A stretch of 64,000 nt of DNA from Bacteroidales bacterium. GTDB lineage: Bacteria > Bacteroidota > Bacteroidia > Bacteroidales > VadinHA17. A program made the translations under genes and the position numbers. The notes below the pieces were generated by a model, which saw nothing but the letters and a program-made list of their open reading frames with translations, was not told the DNA's origin and made no database searches. Below, piece by piece: positions 1 through 8,615 of the stretch; position 1 is the first letter of the stretch; every line of letters begins with the position of its first letter. The stretch spans positions 124,001-188,000 of the forward strand of contig JAFGLJ010000027.1 in NCBI GenBank assembly GCA_016928075.1. Reading direction: 5' to 3'.

Positions 1-947
1 ATATCCTCCATAAAAACGGAATTGAATCTTACAATTATAAAGACCAGGTAATTTTTGAAAAGGATGAAGTTACAAAAGATGATTCTTCACCTTACACCGT
101 CTTTACTCCCTATAGTAAGAAATGGCTAAACAATCTGGAAAAAAATGGCATACCTCAAAAAAGACGCTCAGAGGATCATTTACACAATCTTGCAGGGATA
201 TCAATTAATTTTCCCTCGCTCAGATCAATTGGGTTTAAAAGGTCAAATATTAGACCCAGGGAGTTTATAAGCAAAAATATAGAGAGCTATGATAAACACA
301 GGGATTACCCTTACCTTGATGCCACAACCTATTCCGGTCCTCACCTTAGGTTTGGCAGTGTAAGTATAAGGGATATTGTCAAAACAGCTCTTATGGTTAA
401 TAAAACATATTTGAATGAACTGATATGGAGAGAATTTTTTATGCAGATCTTATATCATTATCCTGGGGTTGTTAATGACAGCTTCAAACGTAAATATGAT
501 AACATCAGGTGGATTAATGACGAAGAGTTATTCGATAAATGGTGCAATGGATCAACCGGTTATCCGATTGTTGATGCCGGTATGAGGCAGTTAAATGCAA
601 CAGGATATATGCATAACAGGGTAAGAATGATAACCGCCAGCTTTTTATGCAAACACCTGCTGACCGATTGGAGATGGGGTGAAAGGTATTTTGCCGGAAA
701 GTTGCTGGATTATGAACTTTCATCAAATAATGGCAACTGGCAGTGGGCAGCCGGAACAGGATGTGATGCAGCTCCTTATTTCAGGGTGTTCAATCCTGTT
801 CTGCAGGCTAAAAAGTACGATAGGGATAATAAATATATAGTTAAATGGGTACCGGAACTTGGTACCCCGTCCTACCCGGATCCCGTTGTTGATCACGAGT
901 TTGCACGGAAAAGGGCAATTGAAACCTATAGGTATTACCTGAGATGA
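1..947 (+). CDS. phr: Deoxyribodipyrimidine photolyase (cryptochrome/photolyase family), 5' end outside window
   Basis: The reading frame is open from base 3 to the stop at 945-947, giving the last 314 residues. An internal ATG at 393 is not the real start, because clear photolyase sequence lies upstream of it. The C-terminal FAD-binding domain is complete: TGYPIVDAGMRQLNATGYMH is followed by NRVRMITASFL, then NNGNWQWAAGTGCDAAPYFR and FNP, which match class I CPD photolyases such as E. coli PhrB almost residue for residue. The family repairs UV-induced pyrimidine dimers with blue light, using reduced FAD. Its promoter and N-terminal antenna domain are not visible. A CarH-like regulator lies 4 kb downstream, which fits light-regulated expression but does not prove it. 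Confidence 0.96.
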   Translation, partial: ILHKNGIESYNYKDQVIFEKDEVTKDDSSPYTVFTPYSKKWLNNLEKNGIPQKRRSEDHLHNLAGISINFPSLRSIGFKRSNIRPREFISKNIESYDKHRDYPYLDATTYSGPHLRFGSVSIRDIVKTALMVNKTYLNELIWREFFMQILYHYPGVVNDSFKRKYDNIRWINDEELFDKWCNGSTGYPIVDAGMRQLNATGYMHNRVRMITASFLCKHLLTDWRWGERYFAGKLLDYELSSNNGNWQWAAGTGCDAAPYFRVFNPVLQAKKYDRDNKYIVKWVPELGTPSYPDPVVDHEFARKRAIETYRYYLR

Positions 948-963
948 CGGGTGGAGACGTAAG

Positions 964-991
964 GTAGAGACGTTGCACGCAACGTCTCTAC
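964..991. repeat. Palindromic intergenic repeat (GTAGAGACGTTGC type)
   Basis: A perfect 13-bp inverted repeat, GTAGAGACGTTGC at 964-976 and its complement at 979-991, is separated by only AC. A degenerate half (GTGGAGACGT) sits just upstream near 951. I recall near-identical palindromes as abundant intergenic repeats in cyanobacteria and some Bacteroidota; this is from memory, not a search. The stop codon of the minus-strand redoxin gene (988-990) lies inside the right arm. The hairpin may also stop transcription from both converging genes. Confidence 0.8.
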
Positions 992-1578
992 TTTATTCCG
1001 CATCCTATTGCACGGGTAAAATCCGGATCGGGTTCCCTTCCTGCAAGAAGGTTATTTACAGCATCCTGAACGTAGTGTTCATCAGCCTGTTCTGCATCCC
1101 TGTAATTATTATCTATAGCACCTATGTATGAAACCTTCAATTTATCCTGTTCTTTTTTAAGTATATAGACATGAGGTGTTTTAGTGGCTCCATATATTTT
1201 ATATATCTCCTGCTTCTCATCATGAAGATAAGGAAATGTAAAACCCTTCTCTTCAGCCCTTTCTATCATCTTTTCAAATGAATCAGCAGGGTAAGCTTCT
1301 GCAGAATTAGGATTAATTGCTATCACCGGGAAACCCTTGTTCTTAAACATCTTATCCAGTGCAATTATCCTGTCTTCCCATGCAATGGCATATGGACAAT
1401 GATTAGTGGTAAAAATTACAATGAATCCCTTTGCATCCTGATGGTCTTTCAGTGATACATATTCACCATCAATATTACGCAATTTGAAATCGGTGGCATA
1501 GTCGCCAACTTCATAGCCCTGCGACATTAAGGTGCTACTCAGAATAAGTGAAAAAACTATGGTTAACAAGCTTTTCAT
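988..1578 (-). CDS. Secreted redoxin / thioredoxin-like protein
   Basis: A 196-residue protein begins with a signal peptide (to about residue 20, ending SQG), so it is probably periplasmic. The thioredoxin fold follows the AhpC/TSA pattern: VGDYATDFKLRNIDG, then FTTNHCPYA with the reactive Cys61, then GATKTPHVYIL with the cis-Pro. The usual second active-site Cys is absent (CPYA). The only other cysteine is Cys193 in the terminal GCGIK motif, which this subfamily commonly carries and which could be the resolving residue. It lies 30 bp downstream of another thioredoxin-like gene on the same strand, so the two are probably cotranscribed. The substrate is unknown. Confidence 0.88.
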   Translation of the reverse strand: MKSLLTIVFSLILSSTLMSQGYEVGDYATDFKLRNIDGEYVSLKDHQDAKGFIVIFTTNHCPYAIAWEDRIIALDKMFKNKGFPVIAINPNSAEAYPADSFEKMIERAEEKGFTFPYLHDEKQEIYKIYGATKTPHVYILKKEQDKLKVSYIGAIDNNYRDAEQADEHYVQDAVNNLLAGREPDPDFTRAIGCGIK

Positions 1579-1608
1579 ATCATTAAAAATTTAATGGTTA
1601 CTATTTGA

Positions 1609-2094
1609 TTATTGAATTAAAGACTGAATATGTGATTTCAATTCAGTGTATGATATCATCCCCTCGTGAAACTTTCGGTAGCCCTTGCCGGGCGCATGAA
1701 TGAGGGTTGCAGGAATACTTCCGGTCCATGAATCATCAACCATTGGTATCCACCTGTTAAAATCCGGTTCATCCAGTAACAATACCTCTGAACTTATATT
1801 GTATTCTTTTATGAATTTTGCAAGACGGGTATCTTTCTGTGAGGGCATATCAAGGCTTACGAGGATCAGTTTCATCTTATGATTGGTGTATTCCTTTTCC
1901 ACCTTCAGCAAATCAGGCATTTCTTCAGTGCATGGTTTACACCATGTAGCCCAGAAATTGTACACGTAAACTGTATCTGATTGCTTATTTAACTCTTCTT
2001 CCAGGCGATCAATGCCTATTACCTCTATATCCTGGGAAAATAATGGAATAGCAGGTATAAGTAATAAAACAGTTAATAAATATCTTGCCATCAT
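1609..2094 (-). CDS. TlpA/ResA-like thiol-disulfide oxidoreductase
   Basis: A 161-residue exported thioredoxin-fold protein with an N-terminal signal peptide ending about IPLFSQ. The active site is FWATWCKPC (Cys52 and Cys55), and SIPATLIHAPG carries the conserved cis-proline. TlpA/ResA-type proteins keep thiols reduced in the periplasm, for example during cytochrome c maturation; the partner cannot be named here. It is the first gene of a two-gene unit with the redoxin downstream. The start could be the first or second of two adjacent ATG codons. Confidence 0.9.
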   Translation of the reverse strand: MMARYLLTVLLLIPAIPLFSQDIEVIGIDRLEEELNKQSDTVYVYNFWATWCKPCTEEMPDLLKVEKEYTNHKMKLILVSLDMPSQKDTRLAKFIKEYNISSEVLLLDEPDFNRWIPMVDDSWTGSIPATLIHAPGKGYRKFHEGMISYTELKSHIQSLIQ

Positions 2095-2307
2095 TTAATT
2101 ATTAATTTGATGGCAAAACAAAATTTAACTATGATTTGTTCAAAAAAACTGATTCGTAGAATTCCTGTTAAAAATAACTATTTATCGAGCAAATAATTAA
2201 ACCCCAGTGCAAATTAATTATTTGAACCTTCTTCTGTGAAATAATTTTTGCAGATTAATATTTTGTTAATAATCCATTATTTATCCGTCAAATCTTATCC
2301 ATTTAAG

Positions 2308-2315
2308 TATTTTTG
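2308..2315 (+). promoter_or_regulatory. Probable -7 promoter box for the VTT-domain gene
   Basis: TATTTTTG fits the Bacteroidota -7 consensus TAnnTTTG and lies 46 bp before the ATG at 2362. No convincing TTTG -33 element is seen 19 bp upstream. The rest of the 2095-2361 gap is AT-rich and holds nothing else I recognise. Confidence 0.4.
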
Positions 2316-2361
2316 CCTGACTTAAATATAATGTCCGCAGGAATACTGCCATGCTTTTCAA

Positions 2362-2919
2362 ATGAAAGAGAAAAGAAAGATACGAAAGAAATCATTCTAC
2401 CTGTGGCTTGGGGTGATAGCCATTATACTAATACTCTATTTTGTCAACAAGGAATGGTTCGATATTAGTTTCCTGAGGAGATTTGTTAATGATCACAAAT
2501 TCCTGGTTATACTGGTTTACCTCATTTTCCTGACATTTATAGGACTGACATTACTGCCCTCAAGTCCTTTTGCAATGGCTGGTTTATTACTTTTTCCCGC
2601 ATTTGAGACCTATGTTATCAACATGGTGGGAATTATTACATCCACGGCTATAGTTTACTATTTTACAAGATACCTGGGCCTTGATAGATGGATAGAAAAG
2701 AAATTTCCGAGCCAGATTGAGAAGACAAAAAAAGCCCTGGCCAATAAGGAGTTACCCATAATTATAGGCTGGAGCTTTTTCCCTGTTGTCCCGACTGACC
2801 TGATTATTTATGTCAGCAGTTCACTCCGCATATCATTCCTTAAATGTATTATTGGTGTACTTATCGGAGAAGGGATACTTAATGCCCTTTACATATTTTC
2901 AGTTGATTTCTTTATTTAA
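2362..2919 (+). CDS. VTT-domain (DedA/TVP38/SNARE-associated) membrane protein
   Basis: A 185-residue inner-membrane protein. A basic N-terminus (KEKRKIRKK) leads into a membrane segment (residues about 10-28), and further hydrophobic segments follow at about 47-67, 70-98 and 130-185. LLPSSPFAMAGLLLFPAF and the later WSFFPVVPTDLIIYVSSSLR match the G/P-rich re-entrant motifs of the TVP38/DedA superfamily, which move or scramble lipids or maintain membrane homeostasis. It stands alone, with a convergent gene downstream. The substrate is not known. Confidence 0.82.
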   Translation: MKEKRKIRKKSFYLWLGVIAIILILYFVNKEWFDISFLRRFVNDHKFLVILVYLIFLTFIGLTLLPSSPFAMAGLLLFPAFETYVINMVGIITSTAIVYYFTRYLGLDRWIEKKFPSQIEKTKKALANKELPIIIGWSFFPVVPTDLIIYVSSSLRISFLKCIIGVLIGEGILNALYIFSVDFFI

Positions 2920-2943
2920 GCCTTACACTAAAAACTTCAAATC

Positions 2944-3585
2944 TCATAATACTCCGAGATCAAGAAGAATTATAAAGCCAACTTTTATTACCAATCCCTG
3001 GCAAACATCACCTTCAATTTCATCCCCTCCATCAACAGGTTTCCAGCTAGCGCGAGAGTATCCGGTTAATGCATTTAACTGAACATTTTCACTAATATTT
3101 TTAGCTATCCCACCGAAAATTTCTATCACAAATACATTATGTTGATCTTCATATTCGGAACCGGGATACGAATACCTATAAGATTCTCTGCCGGCCATTA
3201 CGCCTCCATCGGCCATCAAAGCAAAAGATCCTACTGGATAATAATAAGTTACATATGGACCTAAGCTAAATATACCACTATGATACTCTGTGTCATCAAT
3301 AGTGCTTATTTCAGTGCGCGAACCAATCAGAGTTTGTATTCGAACCGCTAAATTATCAATTACGGCTATACCTCCGCTGGGCATTAAATTAAGGATTCTT
3401 TCTTTGTAATCGTCATTGCTCTTAAGAAATCCTACGCTCATAAATTCAGATCCCCACGCTCCCCCCAGACTGATTGTTGAAGTCATACCAGGCATTATTG
3501 TCCCTTTCTTAATAACTGGCTGGGCTTGTAAAGCATTTAGAGTCATCAGGAAGATGACTGTAATCAACAGGCAAAGTTTTTTCAT
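2944..3585 (-). CDS. Outer-membrane beta-barrel protein, unknown function
   Basis: A 213-residue protein with a signal peptide (MKKLCLLITV to LQAQ). It then shows alternating hydrophobic/polar strands: SLGGAWGSEF, YVTYYYPVGSFALMADGGV, VFVIEIFGGIAKNI and VQLNALTGYSRASW. This is the look of the small OmpW/OMP_b-brl barrels common in Bacteroidota. It ends LLDLGVL rather than in the usual terminal aromatic residue. No specific function can be given. Confidence 0.72.
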   Translation of the reverse strand: MKKLCLLITVIFLMTLNALQAQPVIKKGTIMPGMTSTISLGGAWGSEFMSVGFLKSNDDYKERILNLMPSGGIAVIDNLAVRIQTLIGSRTEISTIDDTEYHSGIFSLGPYVTYYYPVGSFALMADGGVMAGRESYRYSYPGSEYEDQHNVFVIEIFGGIAKNISENVQLNALTGYSRASWKPVDGGDEIEGDVCQGLVIKVGFIILLDLGVL

Positions 3586-3792
3586 GATAAGATTGATTTA
3601 GTTGTGCTTACTCTTAAGTTTTTCAGCTTACACTCCTTACTCTCTTTCCGGATTTTCAGGGTTCTCCTTAGGTTGGTTATCCATTTACAAAAAGTTAAGT
3701 ATTTTCAAATATACATACTTGAAAAAACTAAGTCAATTTTTTTTCGGGTGGATAGGATTACACGCAGTGTTATTCAATAAAGCATAATTTTA

Positions 3793-3800
3793 TATTTTTG
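3793..3800 (+). promoter_or_regulatory. Probable -7 promoter box for the porin-like gene
   Basis: TATTTTTG matches TAnnTTTG and lies 51 bp before the chosen ATG at 3852. This supports starting the gene at 3852, because an upstream TTG start at 3798 would overlap the promoter. The remainder of 3586-3792 has no supported feature. Confidence 0.4.
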
Positions 3801-3851
3801 TTTGATTCACAAGAAAATCTATTCACACTGTTTTGGGCAAACATCAGTATT

Positions 3852-4928
3852 ATGAAAAAATCACTGACCTTATTAGTCTTTGGGATCTTACTGACCTGTT
3901 CCGCATATCCACAAGTATCAAGCGGAAATTTATCATTAATCGAAAATGCAACAATTTCCGGGGAGTGGTTCCTGGGGTTTGGGTATAATGACAATGAAAA
4001 TATCAGCACCTTTAACCTTAAGAGAGGATATTTTACCATAAGAACCAGCCTGAATGATAATTTATCAGTAAGGTATACTCAGGATATTACTACGGACACA
4101 GAGGGTAGCGATATTGGAAATGTCGAAATGAGGCTAAAATACCTGTTATTGAGAGTGGACCTCAAGAATATTGGTTTTCTTAAAAACTCTTTTCTGGAAT
4201 TCGGACTTGTTCATCGACCGTGGCTCGAATATGAACAGAAACTAACGGGATACCGTGTTCAGGGGAAAATGTTTACCGAAAGGTACGATCTTATCAGCTC
4301 AGCTGATTTCGGTATCTCCTTTGCCGGGCTTATAGGGGGTGAAATTGACCAGGAATATCAGGAAAAAGTAAGTTCATACTTTCCGGGAAGATACGGCAGT
4401 TTCTGTTTTGGTGTATATAATGGTGGAGGCTATCATGCCCTTGAAAAGAATAATAACAAGATCATTGAAGGGAGAATAACCATCAGGCCTCTTCCGGATT
4501 TTATGCCGGGATTCCAGATGTCCTATACCTTTTCATATGGCAAGTCAAATACTGCGTCGAATAATGCAGATTACAGGTTAAATATTTTCCACCTTGCAAC
4601 TGAAAGTCATATGCATAAGCTTATGCTCCAGTATTATATAGGCCTCGGCGGACATAATGGTGACAATACCGACCCGGATGGATTATCATACAGTAATGAG
4701 GGCTATTTCGGTTTTGCTGAAATAAGTATACCCGGCACAAAATTTTCTGTGTTTTCAAGATACGATAAGCTAATATCTTACCAGGATAATGAAATGATAC
4801 AGGAAACCTTCATAGCAGGGCTTACGTATCGCTTCCTCAGGAATAAAGTCCTGCTAAACTATGATCAAAATGAATATCTGGGTAATTACACCAGGATCTA
4901 CGAACTGGCCCTGGAAGTAAATTTCTGA
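3852..4928 (+). CDS. Porin-like outer-membrane protein
   Basis: A 358-residue protein. The ATG at 3852 starts a classical signal peptide (MKKSLTLLVF to CSAYPQ); the frame is open further upstream only from a TTG, which I reject. The mature part resembles phosphate-selective porin (OprO/P-like) barrels: ATISGEWFLGFGYND, FNLKRGYFTIRTSLNDNLSV, then many amphipathic strands. It ends with strands and a terminal aromatic (LALEVNF), as barrels inserted by BAM usually do. The solute is unknown and no transport partner is adjacent. Confidence 0.75.
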   Translation: MKKSLTLLVFGILLTCSAYPQVSSGNLSLIENATISGEWFLGFGYNDNENISTFNLKRGYFTIRTSLNDNLSVRYTQDITTDTEGSDIGNVEMRLKYLLLRVDLKNIGFLKNSFLEFGLVHRPWLEYEQKLTGYRVQGKMFTERYDLISSADFGISFAGLIGGEIDQEYQEKVSSYFPGRYGSFCFGVYNGGGYHALEKNNNKIIEGRITIRPLPDFMPGFQMSYTFSYGKSNTASNNADYRLNIFHLATESHMHKLMLQYYIGLGGHNGDNTDPDGLSYSNEGYFGFAEISIPGTKFSVFSRYDKLISYQDNEMIQETFIAGLTYRFLRNKVLLNYDQNEYLGNYTRIYELALEVNF

Positions 4929-4949
4929 TAAAAAGACATGAAAAACAGG

Positions 4950-5828
4950 TCATGCAGTTATCAACCGGATAAATTCATCTGTGCTTCGAGCAAGCTTTAT
5001 ATTCCGTGGAAGCTGGCCCTGTTGATCTAATGCAAGAGTGCCACTAACAATAATTACCTGCTTATTGAATACTTTCGATAGTTTTTCCAGGTATTCCCCT
5101 CTCTGCACCCCGGAAAATTCGGATAAAGTACCGGTAACAATTATATCAGCATGCCATATCTGAACGGCTTCCACAACAGAATCAAATGGGGTTTGAGACC
5201 CGAGGTAAAGAATCTCATGGCCGTTCTTTCTGGTGATGTAGGCAAAGAAAAGCAGGCCTATTTCATGTAATTCATTCTCCGGAAGTAATAATAATACTTT
5301 TTTTCTACTCTCTCTTTTTCTTGAGATCAGAGCATCAATATTTGATATAAGCTTCTGGCGTATGAGATTGGAAACGAAATGTTCCTGCGCAGGGGTTATT
5401 GTGCCGGTAACCCACAATACTCCTACCCTCCTGAGGAATGGGAATACTATTCCGTTGAACGTATCCTCAAAACCACGGTTGAGGATAGAACGGTTGATAA
5501 GTTCAATGAAGCTGATCTCATCAAGATTGAGCATTGCAATCACTAATGTCTTTATCTGTGTATCATCCTGGCTTAAATCCTGTGAGACAAATGAAACCCT
5601 ATCCTCTATCTCCCGGAAAGACATTGAAGAAATTTTTGATATCTTAAAACCATTACGATTAAGGATTGCAATATTTATCAATTTTCTTAAATCATTATCG
5701 GTATATCTCCTCCTGTGAGTGTTTGTCCGTTCTGGAATGATAATACCATACCTCTTTTCCCATATTCTTATTGTATGAGCTTTTATACCTGATAATTTTT
5801 CAAGATCTTTAATAGTATATTTTCCCAT
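4950..5828 (-). CDS. MerR-family regulator with B12-binding light-sensor domain (CarH/LitR-like)
   Basis: A 292-residue protein. Residues 1-70 are a MerR winged helix (YTIKDLEKLSGIKAHTIRIW, then RRRYTDNDL). Residues about 95-165 form the helical B12 cap, and 175-292 the Rossmann-like B12 domain. The cap has W139 and E149-H150, exactly the W-x9-EH signature of CarH photoreceptors. E186-L-H188-E-I-G191 is the cobalamin-ligating ExHxxG motif. Known CarH proteins bind adenosylcobalamin, repress in the dark and release DNA on illumination. Downstream of the start, a TATATTTG box (5848-5855, minus strand) is a candidate promoter. Targets are inferred to include light-response genes such as the photolyase or fasciclin gene. 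Confidence 0.9.
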   Translation of the reverse strand: MGKYTIKDLEKLSGIKAHTIRIWEKRYGIIIPERTNTHRRRYTDNDLRKLINIAILNRNGFKISKISSMSFREIEDRVSFVSQDLSQDDTQIKTLVIAMLNLDEISFIELINRSILNRGFEDTFNGIVFPFLRRVGVLWVTGTITPAQEHFVSNLIRQKLISNIDALISRKRESRKKVLLLLPENELHEIGLLFFAYITRKNGHEILYLGSQTPFDSVVEAVQIWHADIIVTGTLSEFSGVQRGEYLEKLSKVFNKQVIIVSGTLALDQQGQLPRNIKLARSTDEFIRLITA

Positions 5829-5915
5829 TGGTATGATATTATTGTTTCAAATATATAATTAATATTTAAACAAACCCAGAAACTGTTGTAAAAAGTGTAA
5901 TTTTTATTTATTAAA

Positions 5916-5946
5916 AGAAAAGCTGCCTGATAATGGCAGCTTTTCT
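5916..5946 (-). terminator. Rho-independent terminator after the fasciclin gene
   Basis: A perfect 12-bp stem (AGAAAAGCTGCC at 5916-5927, complement at 5935-5946) with a 7-nt loop lies 16 bp past the fasciclin stop. T-rich sequence follows on both strands. It should separate the fasciclin transcript from the MerR gene, implying the regulator has its own promoter between 5829 and 5915. Confidence 0.8.
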
Positions 5947-5962
5947 ATTTTTTGAATTTTTA

Positions 5963-7738
5963 TTATTTGGAATGAGGTAATATCACCTTGTCTATAACGT
6001 GTATTACTCCATTGGTTCCTAAGACATTAACTGCAGTAATATTTGCGGTTTGTCCCGCTCCGTCAGTTATTGTTACACTGCTTTCTGATATATTAATGGT
6101 AAATGTTGCACTGCTCGAAAGAGTTGTGGCTGTTAATCCGTCTTCCAGGTCAGTCGAGAATGCAGTCAGGCCAAGCACGTGGTAAAGCAGAACTGATTCA
6201 AGTAATGTATCGTCTAAATCAGCTGGACCGCTTGCACCAAGGGCTGTATAAAGTGCATCAAATGCTGCATCCGTTGGCGCAAAAACAGTAAACGGACCAT
6301 TACCCTGGAGTGTACTTACCAGACCTGCCTCGGTGAGGGCAGCAGCAAGTTTGCTGAACCCTGCATCAATGGCTATAGCTACTATATCCTGTGAAGGAGG
6401 AACAAGTGTACGGTCAATTACATGAACCACACCGTTTGCTGTACCGGCTCCTTCGGAGGGATCAATATCTGTTAAGATTATCTGGGTATTGCCATTCAGA
6501 AATGCACCATCACCTTTGTTTGAAAGATAAAGGTTACCACCAACTGCACTTACAGTGGCAGGTGCAGCTGCACCGGTAACAGGAAGGTCAGTACTCATGA
6601 CCACACCGTCAATGAGGTGATATGCAAGCACTGCATCAAGAGTAGCCTGGTCAGGTAACTCTGTAATACCTGCAGCCGTAAAAGCATCATTGGTCGGAGC
6701 AAACAGTGTCATGCCATTGCTGCTGGGACCATCGCCAAGTAAAGTTTGCAGAATAGTCGGACTTGCAGCTTTGACTGCTGCTATAAGAGTTGTGAAACTC
6801 TTATTGAAATAAGCAGGTTCAACTATTGTATTGACAAATTGTGCAATTGACGGCGGAACAAGTACTCCATCCATAATGTGAACTACACCATTACTTGTTG
6901 CTACATCAGCTGTATTTATTCCAACACCGCTTATAAGGAATGCACCACTCACTTCAGTAACAGTAATGTCCTCACCATTAACGGTTGTTGCAGTTAAACC
7001 ATCTGAAAGATCTGTTGAATATACTTCTGATGCTGCAATAACATGATACTCAAGCACACTCCTGAGGACATCCTCGGGAATATCGGTTGCTGAAGTCTGC
7101 CCGATAGCTGCGAGGAGGGCAGCAAAAGCGGCATTTGTCGGAGCAAAAACTGTAAATGCCCCGGATTCATCACTGAGTGCTGTAACAAGGTCAGGATAAA
7201 GAGTCAGGATGTCAACAAGTGTAGACAAATCTGGAGTTGCCTGAGCTGTTTCAACAATATTTATGGCAGGTATTAAAACAGCGTCTATTGAATGTACAAC
7301 ACCGTTGCTTCCTTCCAGGTCAAAAGGAGAAGTTATATTGGCATCATTAACCTTCAGGTTGGTCGCATCAATATCTGCTTCAGCACCATTTAGCATTGTC
7401 ACAGATCCTGTCGACAGTGATGAAGACAGAATTTTACCTGCTACAACATGATACTTAAGAATATTTACCAGACCCTCCACCTGGTCAACATTACCTGCAT
7501 TAATGCCAGCTGCACCAAAAGCAGCATCAGTTGGAGCAAAAACGGTAAAAGGACCGGTTCCTTCAAGATCATCAACTAGCCCTGCTTCAGTTAAAGCAGC
7601 AGCGAGAACGTTAAATCCATTATCGATTGCTATGTCAACAATGGTTTTAGGCTCTTCCTCGGGATTTTTTTCGCAACTTGTAAATACGAAAGCACCGATA
7701 AGAGTCAGACTTAATAAGATCAAATTTAATTTTTTCAT
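5963..7738 (-). CDS. Lipoprotein with four fasciclin (FAS1) domains
   Basis: A 591-residue protein with a lipoprotein signal peptide (FVFTSC, Cys22) and then four FAS1 domains at about 34-165, 168-300, 305-450 and 453-588. Each has the paired motifs of the family: GPFTVFAPTDAAF or a close variant, and NGVVHVIDxVLxP. FAS1 domains mediate adhesion or protein interaction at the cell surface. The third repeat has a longer linker (VMSTDLPVTGAAAPATVSAV). The first and fourth domains are most alike (VDIAIDNGFN / VAIAIDAGFS), suggesting internal duplication. It lies directly upstream of the B12-MerR gene, a pairing I recall in other Bacteroidota light-response loci. Confidence 0.93.
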   Translation of the reverse strand: MKKLNLILLSLTLIGAFVFTSCEKNPEEEPKTIVDIAIDNGFNVLAAALTEAGLVDDLEGTGPFTVFAPTDAAFGAAGINAGNVDQVEGLVNILKYHVVAGKILSSSLSTGSVTMLNGAEADIDATNLKVNDANITSPFDLEGSNGVVHSIDAVLIPAINIVETAQATPDLSTLVDILTLYPDLVTALSDESGAFTVFAPTNAAFAALLAAIGQTSATDIPEDVLRSVLEYHVIAASEVYSTDLSDGLTATTVNGEDITVTEVSGAFLISGVGINTADVATSNGVVHIMDGVLVPPSIAQFVNTIVEPAYFNKSFTTLIAAVKAASPTILQTLLGDGPSSNGMTLFAPTNDAFTAAGITELPDQATLDAVLAYHLIDGVVMSTDLPVTGAAAPATVSAVGGNLYLSNKGDGAFLNGNTQIILTDIDPSEGAGTANGVVHVIDRTLVPPSQDIVAIAIDAGFSKLAAALTEAGLVSTLQGNGPFTVFAPTDAAFDALYTALGASGPADLDDTLLESVLLYHVLGLTAFSTDLEDGLTATTLSSSATFTINISESSVTITDGAGQTANITAVNVLGTNGVIHVIDKVILPHSK

Positions 7739-7921
7739 AACTTTCTTTTTTTGATTTGTTATGATAGAGAAACATCAATGAAATAGAATTGTTTAATTAT
7801 TTTTGATATTTTTTAAACATTATACTATAAATTATATTAGAATATTTGTTACAGAATCCCATTTACAGAGCTAAAGCACACATTAAAATTTTTTCTATTT
7901 TTCAACAAAAAAATAATTGTC

Positions 7922-8407
7922 ATGCAAAACATAAAGGCCTTAATTATTTTATTCATTCTCCTGGCCGGGTGTTCAGATAGAAATTCAGAACAAAACCCGC
8001 AGATGACTTCACGGGAAAAAACCGGATATGATTCCCTGCTGGCAAGAGAGCTTGGTGCCGACAATTACGGAATGAAGCAGTATATAATGGCTTTTCTTAT
8101 CCGCGGCGACAGCAGTTCGGCCGACAGTGCTGAAGCAGGGCGTTTGCAGGAGGCACATCTAGATAATATTACTAGGATGGCAGAAGAAGGCAAATTAATT
8201 CTAGCCGGACCGTTTCTTGATAATACATATTTAAGAGGTATATATATTTTTAATGTATCCACCATTGAAGAAGCTGAAGAATTAACCGGTACTGATCCGG
8301 CCATAAAAGCTGGTGTTCTTAAAATGGAACTACACCCCTGGTATGGTTCAGCAGCGCTGCAAAAATTAAATGAAATGCATGCCCGTATTCAGGCAGATAG
8401 CATCTAA
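7922..8407 (+). CDS. YciI-like domain lipoprotein
   Basis: A 161-residue protein with a lipobox (FILLAGC, Cys17), predicted to be lipid-anchored. Residues about 50-145 resemble the YciI/YCII ferredoxin-like fold: QYIMAFLIRG, HLDNITRMAEEGKLILAGPF, LRGIYIFNVSTIEEAEEL and DPAIKAGVLKMELHPW. Known YciI proteins are small cytoplasmic enzymes or binding domains of uncertain activity; an exported lipidated version is less usual. The stop codon (8405-8407) lies in the left copy of a 12-bp direct repeat. Confidence 0.8.
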   Translation: MQNIKALIILFILLAGCSDRNSEQNPQMTSREKTGYDSLLARELGADNYGMKQYIMAFLIRGDSSSADSAEAGRLQEAHLDNITRMAEEGKLILAGPFLDNTYLRGIYIFNVSTIEEAEELTGTDPAIKAGVLKMELHPWYGSAALQKLNEMHARIQADSI

Positions 8408-8522
8408 AAAACGTTGGTGTGGGTCTCCCGACCCACACCAGTTTATAAATGATGTTATGGGGTTGATCTGGAGATAAACACCAACAGGAGATATGAAGAT
8501 CCTCACCAACAGCATCTAAAAA
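8399..8522. repeat. Small inserted element: 12-bp direct repeats flanking a palindrome
   Basis: AGCATCTAAAAA occurs at 8399-8410 and again at 8511-8522. Between the copies lies an inverted repeat with an 11-bp stem (TGGTGTGGGTC at 8415-8425, complement at 8430-8440). ACCAACAG also occurs twice (near 8480 and 8505). The palindrome shares GGTGTGGGTC/GACCCAC with the hairpin at 34228-34289, so it belongs to a dispersed family. The duplicated 12-mer carries the last two codons and stop of the YciI gene. The rest of the gap to 8615 shows nothing. Confidence 0.55.
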
Positions 8523-8615
8523 CCAGCATTGTTAATCGACCTGCACCAGAAATTAGCTTTTCGGAACAAAATAATTATATCCTTGTTTACCAATTAGGTG
8601 TTGAAATAATTTACT

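Noticed and set aside
3798..3851. TTG upstream start for the porin-like gene
   Set aside because: It would overlap the -7 promoter box, and the ATG at 3852 starts a clean signal peptide.
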